A stretch of 64,000 bases of DNA from Croceivirga radicis (GCF_002072105.2 NZ_MTBC01000005.1:181358-245357), one strand, 5' to 3'. Numbered from the stretch's first letter, positions 44,533 through 53,028 are shown. The notes: generated from the sequence alone by a model not told the origin. Numbers and translations are program-made.

Positions 44533-45486
44533 TTAATTCATGGCCACGGTGGTTGAGTCCGTAGCTTGTTCTATTGGAGTTTCACTGGTTGATTTTTCTT
44601 CTGCGGGTGCATTTGGGTCTATCCAGACCTCACCTTCCGGGTCTTTAGGATTGGCCGGAGTGGTACCCTCAAATTGAAGCACGTAACTGGCCACTTGCGC
44701 AATTTCGTTAGGTTTAAGGCTGTTTTTCCAAGCTACCATGCCTTTACCATCCCTACCACCTTCTGAAATGGTATTGAAAACATTAGAAATACCACCGCCC
44801 AAAATCCAATATTGGTCCGTTAGGTTGGGGCCAATACCACCACCACCATCTGCCATGTGGCAGGCCACACAGTTGGTCTGGAAAATTTTCTCGCCCGCTT
44901 TTAAATCAGATGCTTCTGTAAGTAGGGCCACTGTGCTGGCGTCTACAAGGTCTTTGGCGTTCTTTTTGTATTCTTCTATAGCAATTTTGGCAGCCGCCAC
45001 CTCTTGTTCGTACTCCAATTCTTGGTCATAACCTCCTGCAATATGAAAACGAACCAAGTATACCACTCCAAAAATGATGGTAGCATAGAACATATATACC
45101 CACCAAGGGGGTAATACGTTGTCTAATTCTTTTATACCATCATAATTGTGGTCCAAAATAATTTCGCCCTCATTTTCAACGGCTTTACTTTGGGTAAGTT
45201 TGGCATACATTTCTTTACCCCAGGTCCATTCCCATTTTTTGTTCTTACTGGCCAAATACTTGGCCTGCGCGGCAGGGCTCAAGGTTTGGAACATTACGTT
45301 CTCTATAGACTTTAATATCAGCTCTATGGCAATTAATATCATTATTACCATTAGCAAAAAGAGCTGTGTAACGGGATAAGCAATTATTGCCGGTTGGTCT
45401 CCAGAGTCTATAAAATACTCCATCAACCCAAAAATTAATAAAAACAGTACCGGAATTCGTATCCACCAAGGTGTTTTAGTTATCAT
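44533..45486 (-). CDS. ccoP: cbb3 oxidase subunit III, mono-haem form
   Basis: A 317-residue membrane-anchored cytochrome c. Hydrophobic helices lie at about 10-25, 33-57 and 130-150; the only CxxCH haem motif is NCVACH (about 202-207), with a Met ligand likely in KGMVAW. Proteobacterial CcoP has two haems; Bacteroidota forms often have one, as here. It carries electrons to CcoO/CcoN. Neighbours ccoQ and ccoG are 3 and 19 bases away. Confidence 0.9.
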   Translation of the reverse strand: MITKTPWWIRIPVLFLLIFGLMEYFIDSGDQPAIIAYPVTQLFLLMVIMILIAIELILKSIENVMFQTLSPAAQAKYLASKNKKWEWTWGKEMYAKLTQSKAVENEGEIILDHNYDGIKELDNVLPPWWVYMFYATIIFGVVYLVRFHIAGGYDQELEYEQEVAAAKIAIEEYKKNAKDLVDASTVALLTEASDLKAGEKIFQTNCVACHMADGGGGIGPNLTDQYWILGGGISNVFNTISEGGRDGKGMVAWKNSLKPNEIAQVASYVLQFEGTTPANPKDPEGEVWIDPNAPAEEKSTSETPIEQATDSTTVAMN

Positions 45487-45489
45487 GGT

Positions 45490-45675
45490 TTATCGTTTTT
45501 GTGGGTTATTATTATCCAAGGGTAAATTCCCCATCTCTTTTATATAGCCTTTGCTTGCCGTAATTACCCACCAGAATAGCAGGGTAAAGAATACAAAGAA
45601 TATGAGCAGTGAAATCATAGGATAGGTGGCTATACCTTCTATGGTCTGCATGTGTTCTTTTACAAATTTTAGCAT
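45490..45675 (-). CDS. ccoQ: cbb3 oxidase small subunit
   Basis: A 61-residue protein with one membrane helix (about 19-40) and a short hydrophilic tail ending NPQKR. Size, single helix and location between ccoNO and ccoP identify it as CcoQ/FixQ-type; it stabilises the complex in other bacteria. Sequence alone would not be decisive. Confidence 0.75.
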   Translation of the reverse strand: MLKFVKEHMQTIEGIATYPMISLLIFFVFFTLLFWWVITASKGYIKEMGNLPLDNNNPQKR

Positions 45676-45690
45676 GATTCCAGTGTTTAA

Positions 45691-47889
45691 TTAATTTTGA
45701 GACAATACTTCGCCAGTTTCCTTTATTTTGATATCCGTACCTAGACGTTGTAGATAGGCAATAAGCGAAACAATTTCACGATCTTTCATTTCTACAAATG
45801 GTAATCCATTTTCTGCGGCATACTTTTTATCCGCTTCATAGGATTTGGCAAATTCCGGGTCTGAATACAAATTCTTTTCTATTTGTGAGGCCTGCACCGC
45901 CATAGCGGCTTGAGCGTTGTTGATATCTTCGTCAGAATAGGGCACACCTAGCTTTACCATTGCCGCCATCTTGGCTTCAACACCACTACGATCATGTGCA
46001 TTGGTTACCAACCATTGGTAAGCCGGCATAATAGAACCCGATGAGGTACTCTGTGGATCGTACATATGGTTTAAGTGCCAGTTATCTGAATATTTACCGC
46101 CAACCCGCAATAAGTCTGGACCTGTACGTTTACTGCCCCATAAGAACGGATGGTCGTAAACAAATTCTCCTGCCTTGGCATATTCACCATAGCGCTCTAC
46201 CTCGCTTCTAAAAGGTCTGATCATTTGTGAGTGGCAACCCACACAACCTTCTCTTATATACAGATCCCTACCTTCTAATTCCAAGGGCGTATAGGGTTTT
46301 ACGCTAGTTATGGTAGGTATGTTGGATTTTACCAAAATGGTAGGAACTATTTGGATGATTCCCCCAATTAAAATGGCAACAGTAGCTAAAATGGTTAGTT
46401 GTATGGGCTTACGCTCTAACCAGGTATGAAAGGTTTCGCCAGCTACACGTCTTTTAGACACTTTGGTCAAAGCCGGTGCTTCTGCCAATTCATCTTCTAC
46501 CTTGCTGCCCCTGCGTACAGTGGCCACAACATTATACAGCATTACCAAAGCCCCAATAATGTATAAGGTTCCACCAATAGCACGCATCCAATACATAGGA
46601 ATTATCTGGGTAACGGTTTCTAAGAAGTTACCGTAAACCAAGGTGCCATCTGGGTTAAAATCTTTCCACATTAACGCTTGGGTAAAACCGGCAACGTACA
46701 TAGGTAGGGCATAGAGTACAATACCTAGGGTACCGATCCAAAAATGGAAGTTGGCCAAACCTTTTGAGTATAAATTGGTCTTGAACATTTTGGGAACCAA
46801 CCAGTAGATCATACCAAAGGTCATAAAACCGTTCCAAGCCAGTGCACCTACGTGTACGTGGGCAATAATCCAATCACTAAAGTGGGCAATGGCATTTACG
46901 TTTTTTAAGGATAGCATGGGGCCTTCAAACGTAGCCATACCATACCCGGTAATTGCAACTACCATAAATTTTAAGGTAGCATCGCTCCTTACTTTATCCC
47001 AAACTCCACGTAGGGTTAACAAACCGTTGATCATACCACCCCAGGATGGTGCAATAAGCATTACGGAGAACACCACACCTAAATTCTGTGCCCAGTCTGG
47101 TAAAGAAGAGTATAAAAGATGGTGGGGTCCTGCCCAGATATATATAAATATTAAGGACCAAAAGTGTACTATGGATAAACGATAGGAATAAACCGGTCTA
47201 TTGGCCGCCTTGGGAACAAAGTAATACATTAGACCCAAGAACGGTGTGGTCAAGAAAAAAGCCACCGCGTTATGGCCGTACCACCATTGTACCAAGGCAT
47301 CTTGTACGCCCGCATAAACGGAATAACTTTTTAACGCGGATACCGGTAATTCTAAACTATTGAATATATGTAACACCGCAACCGTTACAAACGTGGCCAG
47401 ATAAAACCAAATGGCAACGTATAAGTGGCGTTGTCTTCTTTTTAAAATGGTGCCAATCATATTCCAACCAAAGACCACCCAAATCACCGCAATAGCCAAA
47501 TCTATAGGCCATTCCAATTCTGCATATTCTTTAGAGCTGGTATACCCCAACGGCAGGGTTATGGCCGCTGCTACAATAATTAATTGCCATCCCCAAAAGT
47601 TAATGTTACTTAGGGCATCACTAAACATTCTGGCTTTTAGCAGTCGCTGTAGGGAATAGTAGACCCCGGCAAAAATAGCGTTACCTACAAAGGCAAAAAT
47701 AACCGCATTGGTGTGCAAAGGCCTTAAACGACCAAAGCTTAACCAGGATATGCCATCTGTTAAGTTGGGAAACAAGAACATAAAGGCCAATAAAAGCCCT
47801 ACTACCATACCCACCACACCCCATAACATGGTGGCGTAGAGGAATTTCTGAACGATTTTATTATCGTAATGAAACTGTTGTACTTCCAT
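45691..47889 (-). CDS. ccoNO: cbb3 oxidase fused subunits I and II
   Basis: A 732-residue fusion. CcoN occupies about 1-480 with twelve hydrophobic segments and the ligand region QWWYGHNAVAFF, HHLLYSS and AHFSDWIIAHVHVGALAW for haem and copper. CcoO follows after a linker with a membrane anchor (about 490-515) and one haem motif EGCVGCHSQ near 545-553. The separate genes of Proteobacteria are joined, as commonly seen in Bacteroidota. It reduces oxygen with high affinity. Confidence 0.95.
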   Translation of the reverse strand: MEVQQFHYDNKIVQKFLYATMLWGVVGMVVGLLLAFMFLFPNLTDGISWLSFGRLRPLHTNAVIFAFVGNAIFAGVYYSLQRLLKARMFSDALSNINFWGWQLIIVAAAITLPLGYTSSKEYAELEWPIDLAIAVIWVVFGWNMIGTILKRRQRHLYVAIWFYLATFVTVAVLHIFNSLELPVSALKSYSVYAGVQDALVQWWYGHNAVAFFLTTPFLGLMYYFVPKAANRPVYSYRLSIVHFWSLIFIYIWAGPHHLLYSSLPDWAQNLGVVFSVMLIAPSWGGMINGLLTLRGVWDKVRSDATLKFMVVAITGYGMATFEGPMLSLKNVNAIAHFSDWIIAHVHVGALAWNGFMTFGMIYWLVPKMFKTNLYSKGLANFHFWIGTLGIVLYALPMYVAGFTQALMWKDFNPDGTLVYGNFLETVTQIIPMYWMRAIGGTLYIIGALVMLYNVVATVRRGSKVEDELAEAPALTKVSKRRVAGETFHTWLERKPIQLTILATVAILIGGIIQIVPTILVKSNIPTITSVKPYTPLELEGRDLYIREGCVGCHSQMIRPFRSEVERYGEYAKAGEFVYDHPFLWGSKRTGPDLLRVGGKYSDNWHLNHMYDPQSTSSGSIMPAYQWLVTNAHDRSGVEAKMAAMVKLGVPYSDEDINNAQAAMAVQASQIEKNLYSDPEFAKSYEADKKYAAENGLPFVEMKDREIVSLIAYLQRLGTDIKIKETGEVLSQN

Positions 47890-47891
47890 AA

Positions 47892-48086
47892 TTACTTATT
47901 CAATTCTATTTTATCGTTGGTTGTTTTATTTTCTTTTGGAGTAACCAGTTCGTCTTCAAAAAGCATACGAACAGAAGGGGTGTAGGCATCATCATATTGT
48001 CCACTCTTTACAGAAAGGATAAAGACAAAAAAGAACACCACGGCCACACAAATACTGATGGTTAATAACATATAAATGACACTCAT
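47892..48086 (-). CDS. ccoS: cbb3 oxidase maturation protein CcoS
   Basis: A 64-residue protein with one helix (about 2-26) and a short tail containing SGQYDD, the standard CcoS/FixS signature. It is needed for cofactor insertion in other bacteria. It is the first gene of the ccoS-NO-Q-P-G-H-TauE transcript; the upstream 70-base gap holds an Fnr-type site and promoter-like box. Confidence 0.9.
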   Translation of the reverse strand: MSVIYMLLTISICVAVVFFFVFILSVKSGQYDDAYTPSVRMLFEDELVTPKENKTTNDKIELNK

Positions 48087-48134
48087 ACCTATTTAATATT
48101 TGGTAAAACTACGTTGGAGTTAAAGGGCAAAAAA

Positions 48135-48146
48135 TGATAATTATCA
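48135..48146 (-). promoter_or_regulatory. Fnr-type site for the ccoS-NO-Q-P-G-H operon
   Basis: TGATAATTATCA is a perfect palindrome of the TGAYA-NN-TRTCA class. Its centre (48140.5) is 29.5 bp from the first base (48111) of TAGTTTTA on the minus strand (down to 48104). It lies between the ccoI stop and ccoS start, so ccoS onward has its own promoter. Confidence 0.82.
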
Positions 48147-48156
48147 GCTTTCCGTA

Positions 48157-50523
48157 TCATAATTTTCTACTGATAAAATTGGTGGCTACCGTAGTAAAAA
48201 CCACAATGCTAATAGAGCTCAACGGCATTAGAATGGCGGCTATAACAGGTTCTAAACGCCCTGTAACCGCAAAAGAAAGACCAATGAGATTATAGCAAAG
48301 CGATAGCACAAAACTCAATTTGATGATTTGTATGCTTTTTTTAGAAAGTCCTAAAAACGAGGGGAGGGCGTTCAATTTTTCTGCACTTAGAATGGCATCA
48401 CATGCGGGCGAAAAAACGTTGATGTCATCAGAGATGGCAATACCCACATCACTTTGGGCCAATGCCCCAGCATCGTTAAGGCCATCGCCAATCATTAATA
48501 CATGGGCACTTTTTTGGCATTGTTCTATGTACCGTAACTTGTCTTGTGGTTTTTGGTTGAAGAACATGGGGAGTTTAAAGGGAAATTTTTTTTCCAAAAT
48601 CTCTCGCTCACCATCATTATCCCCAGAAAGTATAACCAGTTTGTATTTGGAATGTAAGCTGGTAAACAGTTTTTCTATCCCTTTTCTATAGGCATTTTTA
48701 AAAAGGTATTTTCCTTTATGCCTGGCGTTGTAATTAATATGGACCGCAGTTTCCGAACTTTCTGGATTACGACCATCTGTATAGCTGGCAGAACCTAATT
48801 TTATGGTGTTGTTATTGTAAGTTGCCGTTACGCCTTTACCGGTATCCTCCCTAAAAGAATCCAAGGTTTTGATATCATAGGTAGCCAACAAATCATATAA
48901 AGATCTGCTCAACGGGTGGTTAGAGCCCCTTAGGGTGTTTTTTAGTAAGGCGGCTTCTTCGTCATTCAATGGCATACCGTGGTAGGTTATTTCCGTTTCT
49001 TTATGGGTGGTAAGTGTTCCGGTTTTATCAAAAACGAGTGTATCTATTTTGGCCAAGCGTTCTATGGTGTTGGTATCCTTTAGATAGAATCCTTTTTTAC
49101 CAAAAATCCGAATAAGGTTTCCTAGGGTAAATGGTGCTGCTAGTGCTATGGCACACGGGCAGGCAATGATTAACACGGCGGTAAATACATTTAACGCCTT
49201 TGTGGGGTCTTGCCATAACCAAAACGCAGTGGCCAGGGTGGCAATGGTTAAAACGGCAAGGGTAAACCGTTTGCCAATGGCATCTGTAAGCGTTTGAAAA
49301 TTACTAGCCTTATTTGTATTAAAAACAGCATTGCTCCATAGTTGGGTCAAATAACTTTGGGATACGGATTTTGTGGCTTCAATCTCAATAACCGCTCCAA
49401 TTTGTTTGCCCCCGGCAAACAAACGGTCGCCACTTTGCTTAAGAACAGCTTCGGATTCTCCCGTTACAAAGCTATAGTCTATTTGGGCCTTACCTTTGAT
49501 TAAAATAGCATCTACCGGGAGTATTTCTTCATTTCTTATAAGCAAACGGTCTCCTTTTTTTACCTGATGTATTTCAATATTTTCTTCCTGATCTGAGGCA
49601 GACAAACGAGTTACGGCAATAGGAAAATAAGATTTGTAGTCACGTTCAAAGGATAGATAGGCATATGTTTTTTGTTGAAAATATCTTCCTAGCAGTAGAA
49701 AGAAGACCAACCCGGTTAAACTATCAAAAAAACCAGAGCCCCAATCCATTATAATATCTACGGTGCTTCTTAAAAATAGGACTAAAATACCTAGTGCAAT
49801 GGGTACGTCTATATTTAGCAATTTAGAGCGTATACCTTTGTAGGCGCTTATAAAATAATCTTTGGCCGCATAAAGTACCACGGGAATGGAAAAGGCAAAC
49901 ATGAGCCACCTAAAGGTATGTTTGTATTGTTCTAACCAGAATTCCCCTACCTCAAAATACTCTGGAAAGGAGAGTAGCATTACATTACCAAAAGCAAAGC
50001 CGGCCAAACCTAATTTATAGAGTAAAGAATGGTCTTTTTTGTCTGTCTTTTTCTGGTAATCTTCTAAAGATATATTGGGCTCATAACCAATTCTTGCCAA
50101 TAATAAAGCAAGTTCTTTTAATGTGATTTGGTTACTTTTAAACGTTATCCTCACCTTCTTCTTTGGAAAGTCTACTTGGGCGGTAGTTATACCCGAATTT
50201 AGTTTGTTGAGGTTTTCCAAAACCCAAATACAAGAACTACAATGGATGTGTGGAATTAAGAATTGGGCCACCTGCACACCCTCTTCATTAAATTCTAAAA
50301 GCTTTGTGGCAATCTCTTCATTGTCCAGAAAATTGAACTTATTGGTTGTAGCTTTTGGTGTGGCCCCCGCACTTTCTTGTATCTCATAATAATAAGCCAA
50401 GTTGTTGGTGCTAAATATTTCGTAAACCGTTTTACAACCGTTGCAGCAGAAATTTTTATCGTCAAAGACTAGATGTTCTTTCTCACAGGGGTCACCACAG
50501 TGATAACAATTTGTAGTATCCAT
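48157..50523 (-). CDS. ccoI: Copper-type P-type ATPase for cbb3 oxidase assembly
   Basis: A 788-residue membrane ATPase. The N-terminus has CYHCGDPC, CCNGCKTV and a heavy-metal-associated domain with HCSSCIWVLENL. The ion-transport motif is ACPCAIALAAP (about 457), the phosphorylation site DKTGTLTT (about 497) and MIGDGLNDAGAL closes the hinge domain. Length and Cys-rich start match CcoI/FixI, which exports copper for the oxidase. It is divergent from the fnr-like gene and shares one Fnr-type site with it. Confidence 0.95.
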   Translation of the reverse strand: MDTTNCYHCGDPCEKEHLVFDDKNFCCNGCKTVYEIFSTNNLAYYYEIQESAGATPKATTNKFNFLDNEEIATKLLEFNEEGVQVAQFLIPHIHCSSCIWVLENLNKLNSGITTAQVDFPKKKVRITFKSNQITLKELALLLARIGYEPNISLEDYQKKTDKKDHSLLYKLGLAGFAFGNVMLLSFPEYFEVGEFWLEQYKHTFRWLMFAFSIPVVLYAAKDYFISAYKGIRSKLLNIDVPIALGILVLFLRSTVDIIMDWGSGFFDSLTGLVFFLLLGRYFQQKTYAYLSFERDYKSYFPIAVTRLSASDQEENIEIHQVKKGDRLLIRNEEILPVDAILIKGKAQIDYSFVTGESEAVLKQSGDRLFAGGKQIGAVIEIEATKSVSQSYLTQLWSNAVFNTNKASNFQTLTDAIGKRFTLAVLTIATLATAFWLWQDPTKALNVFTAVLIIACPCAIALAAPFTLGNLIRIFGKKGFYLKDTNTIERLAKIDTLVFDKTGTLTTHKETEITYHGMPLNDEEAALLKNTLRGSNHPLSRSLYDLLATYDIKTLDSFREDTGKGVTATYNNNTIKLGSASYTDGRNPESSETAVHINYNARHKGKYLFKNAYRKGIEKLFTSLHSKYKLVILSGDNDGEREILEKKFPFKLPMFFNQKPQDKLRYIEQCQKSAHVLMIGDGLNDAGALAQSDVGIAISDDINVFSPACDAILSAEKLNALPSFLGLSKKSIQIIKLSFVLSLCYNLIGLSFAVTGRLEPVIAAILMPLSSISIVVFTTVATNFISRKL

Positions 50524-50575
50524 AAAATTTGCTCTTACCTAAGGCAAACTTCTAGAAATGTTCTTCTTTAAAACA

Positions 50576-50587
50576 TGATATATGTCA
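50576..50587. promoter_or_regulatory. Shared Fnr-type site between ccoI and the fnr-like gene
   Basis: TGATATATGTCA fits TGAYA-NN-TRTCA. The centre (50581.5) is 29.5 bp from TAACTTTA (50611-50618, for the fnr-like gene) and also 29.5 bp from GAAGTTTG on the minus strand (50552 down to 50545, for ccoI). One site would thus serve both divergent promoters. Confidence 0.8.
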
Positions 50588-50649
50588 GGTTTTGGTCTTT
50601 GTGTTTTGTTTAACTTTACCCTGTCAGGTAATTTAAAAAATCCATTGGT

Positions 50650-51339
50650 ATGGAAAGCAGATGCGAAAGTTGTATTATACGTCAGTTCAATTCGTTACGG
50701 GCCATGAGTAAGGAAGAATTGAAACAGGTTTCCGATTCTAAAATCACTAAAAAAGTAAAAAAGGGCGACCCATTGTTCAACGAAGGTGAAAAGTTGAATG
50801 GTGTTTATTGCGTTAGAAGTGGTGTTACCAAATTGAGTAAACTTAGTGAAAACGGTAAAGACCAAATAGTAAAATTGGCAACCAAAGGGGAGGTATTGGG
50901 GCAACGTTCCGTAATTGCAGAAGAACATACCAATTTATCTGCCACTGCAGTGAGCGATATGGAGATTTGTTTTATACCCAAAACGAGTATTACGGATACC
51001 TTAAACAAAAACCCAAACTTTACCCTAGAAGTTTTACGCCATATGGCACATGATTTAAAAGAGGCAGATGATGTAATCGTAAACATGTCTCAAAAAACCG
51101 TGAAACAACGTATGGCCGCTGCCTTTCTATATTTAAAAAATAATTTTGGAGAAGACGAAGAGGGTTATTTAAGACTAAACCTCTCGCGAGAAGATATGGC
51201 CAATGTGGTAGGCACTGCTACGGAATCTGCTATTCGTATTATTTCTGAATTTAAGAAAAACGAATGGATTGCTACAAAAGGTAAACGTGTACGTGTGCTA
51301 AACGAACAAAAATTAGTGGACTTATCCGAAGGTTTTTAG
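50650..51339 (+). CDS. Fnr/Crp-family regulator, probable oxygen sensor
   Basis: A 229-residue transcription factor. Cyclic-nucleotide-type beta barrel about 20-130, dimer helix about 125-150, winged helix at 172-225 (LSREDMANVVGTATESAIRII). Cysteines are C5, C8, C54 and C107; C5-x2-C8 and C107 (EICFIP) match two N-terminal and the central ligand of E. coli Fnr, while the third N-terminal Cys is missing. The recognition helix reads TESAIR, keeping the Glu and Arg of the family but not the Fnr Ser, in line with a TGAYA rather than TTGAT half-site. It is divergent from ccoI, and its own promoter has such a site. An [4Fe-4S] oxygen switch is likely but not proven by the sequence. Confidence 0.85.
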   Translation: MESRCESCIIRQFNSLRAMSKEELKQVSDSKITKKVKKGDPLFNEGEKLNGVYCVRSGVTKLSKLSENGKDQIVKLATKGEVLGQRSVIAEEHTNLSATAVSDMEICFIPKTSITDTLNKNPNFTLEVLRHMAHDLKEADDVIVNMSQKTVKQRMAAAFLYLKNNFGEDEEGYLRLNLSREDMANVVGTATESAIRIISEFKKNEWIATKGKRVRVLNEQKLVDLSEGF

Positions 51340-51357
51340 TGTGATAAATTTTAAAAC

Positions 51358-51369
51358 TGACATTTGTCA
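51358..51369 (+). promoter_or_regulatory. Fnr-type site for the usp gene at 51423
   Basis: TGACATTTGTCA fits TGAYA-NN-TRTCA. The centre (51363.5) is 29.5 bp upstream of TAATTTTA (51393-51400), a TAnnTTTA box 23 bases before the start codon. Confidence 0.75.
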
Positions 51370-51422
51370 TAGTTTGCCCTAAACGGTACATTTAATTTTA
51401 TACCATCTAAAATGTTGATGGA

Positions 51423-52328
51423 ATGAAAAGTGTACTGATCCCAACCGATTTTTCTGAGAATGCGTGGAATGCCATTTCTTTTGCCATGCAACTATTTAAG
51501 GAAGAAAACGTAACGTTTTATCTTTTAAACACTTATACACCCGCTATTACCACCAATAGGTTTATGGCACCAATGGATGGTGTAGGCCTTGTAAATAGCG
51601 TACAACAACGATCAGAGGCTGGGTTGGCAAATACGGTAGAACAAATTAAAAGCAACTTTGGTAATCCCAAACATCAGCTAGAAACAATTTCCTCTTTTAG
51701 TTTATTGGTAGATGCGGTTAAAGATGCTGTAGAAACTTTTGCTATTAATTTAATTGTAACCGGTACCAAAGGCGCTTCTGGGGTAGAAGAGGTGTTTATG
51801 GGTAGCAATACCGTACGCATTATCAAAAATACCAAGAGGTGCCCTGTATTGGTAGTACCTCAAAATTTTGACTTCATTAGACCTACCGAAATAGCGTTTG
51901 CTACAGATTTTACCAGATTCTATGCCTTGTCTGAGTTAATGCCCCTAATAGATATGGCAAAAATGTTTAAGGCTACTATACGAATAGTACATGTACAGTA
52001 CGAGATAAAGGCCCTAACAGAACTACAGCAATTTAATTTAAATATGCTTAGGCGTTATTTTATAGATGTGGAACATTACATACACACTGTTTCAGAATTA
52101 CATTCCGTATCGCAAACCCTAGAGGTTTTTACAGAAGAATTGCAAATTCATCTTTTGGCCTTATTGAATTATCAGCATAGTTACATGGAGAAAATGACGC
52201 GAGAACCTATTGTTAAACGAACCGCTTTTCATACACAAATACCACTTTTGGTAATACCAGAATTGGGTATGGTTGCCAAAAATGTACAAAACGATTTTAG
52301 CGAGATGGCAACCTCTAATGCGTCTTAA
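51423..52328 (+). CDS. Universal stress protein (UspA family, tandem)
   Basis: A 301-residue protein. The first UspA domain (1-150) has SVLIPTDFSENAWNAI, LIVTGTKGASG and a GSNTVRI loop of the ATP-binding type; the second domain is degenerate. It is the third usp gene of the window and, like the others, carries an Fnr-type site upstream. It ends with a 4-base overlap with a small convergent gene. Usp proteins of this kind support survival at low oxygen or in stationary phase. Confidence 0.88.
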   Translation: MKSVLIPTDFSENAWNAISFAMQLFKEENVTFYLLNTYTPAITTNRFMAPMDGVGLVNSVQQRSEAGLANTVEQIKSNFGNPKHQLETISSFSLLVDAVKDAVETFAINLIVTGTKGASGVEEVFMGSNTVRIIKNTKRCPVLVVPQNFDFIRPTEIAFATDFTRFYALSELMPLIDMAKMFKATIRIVHVQYEIKALTELQQFNLNMLRRYFIDVEHYIHTVSELHSVSQTLEVFTEELQIHLLALLNYQHSYMEKMTREPIVKRTAFHTQIPLLVIPELGMVAKNVQNDFSEMATSNAS

Positions 52329-52549
52329 AGTTTTTGGTTCAGAGGTTTGTCATCATATCCGTCTTTAAACGTATGTGGAGTTTGGTAATCGTCTTTTAAA
52401 ACAACATATACCATGACTATGACAAATGCTTGGCCTAAAACAGTTAAGTAAAAAATCCAATTGAAAGGCAAGTTCATACTGGCCATTATGGTTACCGTAA
52501 TCAATAATAGGGTAGTAGTTGCCACTAAGGGTATTGCTAAATTCTTCAT
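52325..52549 (-). CDS. Small two-helix membrane protein
   Basis: A 74-residue protein with two membrane helices (about 5-24 and 30-50) and a polar tail. I do not recognise the family. It is convergent with the usp gene, overlapping its last 4 bases. Alone on the minus strand; its role is unknown. Confidence 0.6.
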   Translation of the reverse strand: MKNLAIPLVATTTLLLITVTIMASMNLPFNWIFYLTVLGQAFVIVMVYVVLKDDYQTPHTFKDGYDDKPLNQKL

Positions 52550-52670
52550 TTTTATTCTGAAGCTACAATTTTATAGGGTTTTAATTTAATTTGTTTAAAT
52601 AATTTTTAAATCCTAACTGGTTGATTTTTAATTGGAATGGAATTAAATGAAATTGTTTTTAAAATAATCC

Positions 52671-52700
52671 TTGTAAAAAAAATTATAAATAGTAAATTTG
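52671..52700 (+). promoter_or_regulatory. Promoter of the tRNA-Arg gene
   Basis: TTG (52671-52673) and TAAATTTG (52693-52700) are spaced by 19 bases, matching the Bacteroidota housekeeping promoter TTG-N17-23-TAnnTTTG. The tRNA begins 27 bases later. Confidence 0.75.
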
Positions 52701-52726
52701 CACCGCTCTAATACAGAGTAACCGTA

Positions 52727-52800
52727 GGTCGCGTAGCTCAGCTGGATAGAGCATCTGCCTTCTAAGCAGACGGTCGAAGGTTCGAATCCTTCCGCGATCA
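52727..52800 (+). tRNA. tRNA-Arg (anticodon TCT)
   Basis: A 74-base tRNA. The acceptor stem GGTCGCG pairs with CGCGATC, the D arm holds AGCTGGATA, the anticodon loop is CTTCTAA with anticodon TCT, and the T loop is TTCGAAT. CCA is not encoded. A promoter box and a terminator hairpin frame it. No integrase gene or duplicated tRNA end lies near. Confidence 0.97.
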
Positions 52801-52807
52801 CTTAATA

Positions 52808-52838
52808 AAAAACCACGCAAACAAGCGTGGTTTTTTTA
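52808..52838. terminator. Bidirectional terminator after tRNA-Arg
   Basis: CCACGC (52813-52818) and GCGTGG (52825-52830) form a stem, preceded by six A residues and followed by seven T residues. It can end both the tRNA and the convergent gene at 52846. Confidence 0.9.
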
Positions 52839-52845
52839 TTTATAC

Positions 52846-53028
52846 TTAAGCACTATTACTAGTGGACACCTTTACCGGTTGGTCATAAAATTCATACGCA
52901 TTACTATGCAACATTTTTTGATATAGGGTATGATTTACGGTTACAGGAATTTTCAAGTTAGGAAACTTGATGTCATATTCATCCCCTCTTTTTTCAATTA
53001 GCTTTACGGAAATAGGTGATTTACTCAT
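52846..53028 (-). CDS. Small hypothetical protein (60 residues)
   Basis: A 60-residue basic protein with strand-like segments (SVKLIEKRGDEYDIKFPNL, then IPVTVNHTLYQ). No signal peptide and no family known to me. It ends at the shared terminator behind the tRNA. The reading frame, start context and coding texture look real. Confidence 0.5.
   Translation of the reverse strand: MSKSPISVKLIEKRGDEYDIKFPNLKIPVTVNHTLYQKMLHSNAYEFYDQPVKVSTSNSA

Noticed and set aside
16157..51369. Canonical Fnr (TTGAT-N4-ATCAA) or Crp (TGTGA-N6-TCACA) boxes
   Set aside because: None of the eight sites fits either; the consensus is TGAYA-NN-TRTCA, so a family-specific motif was reported.
52727..52800. tRNA-Arg as an integration site of a mobile element
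   Set aside because: No integrase, no duplicated tRNA end and no change of gene character next to it.
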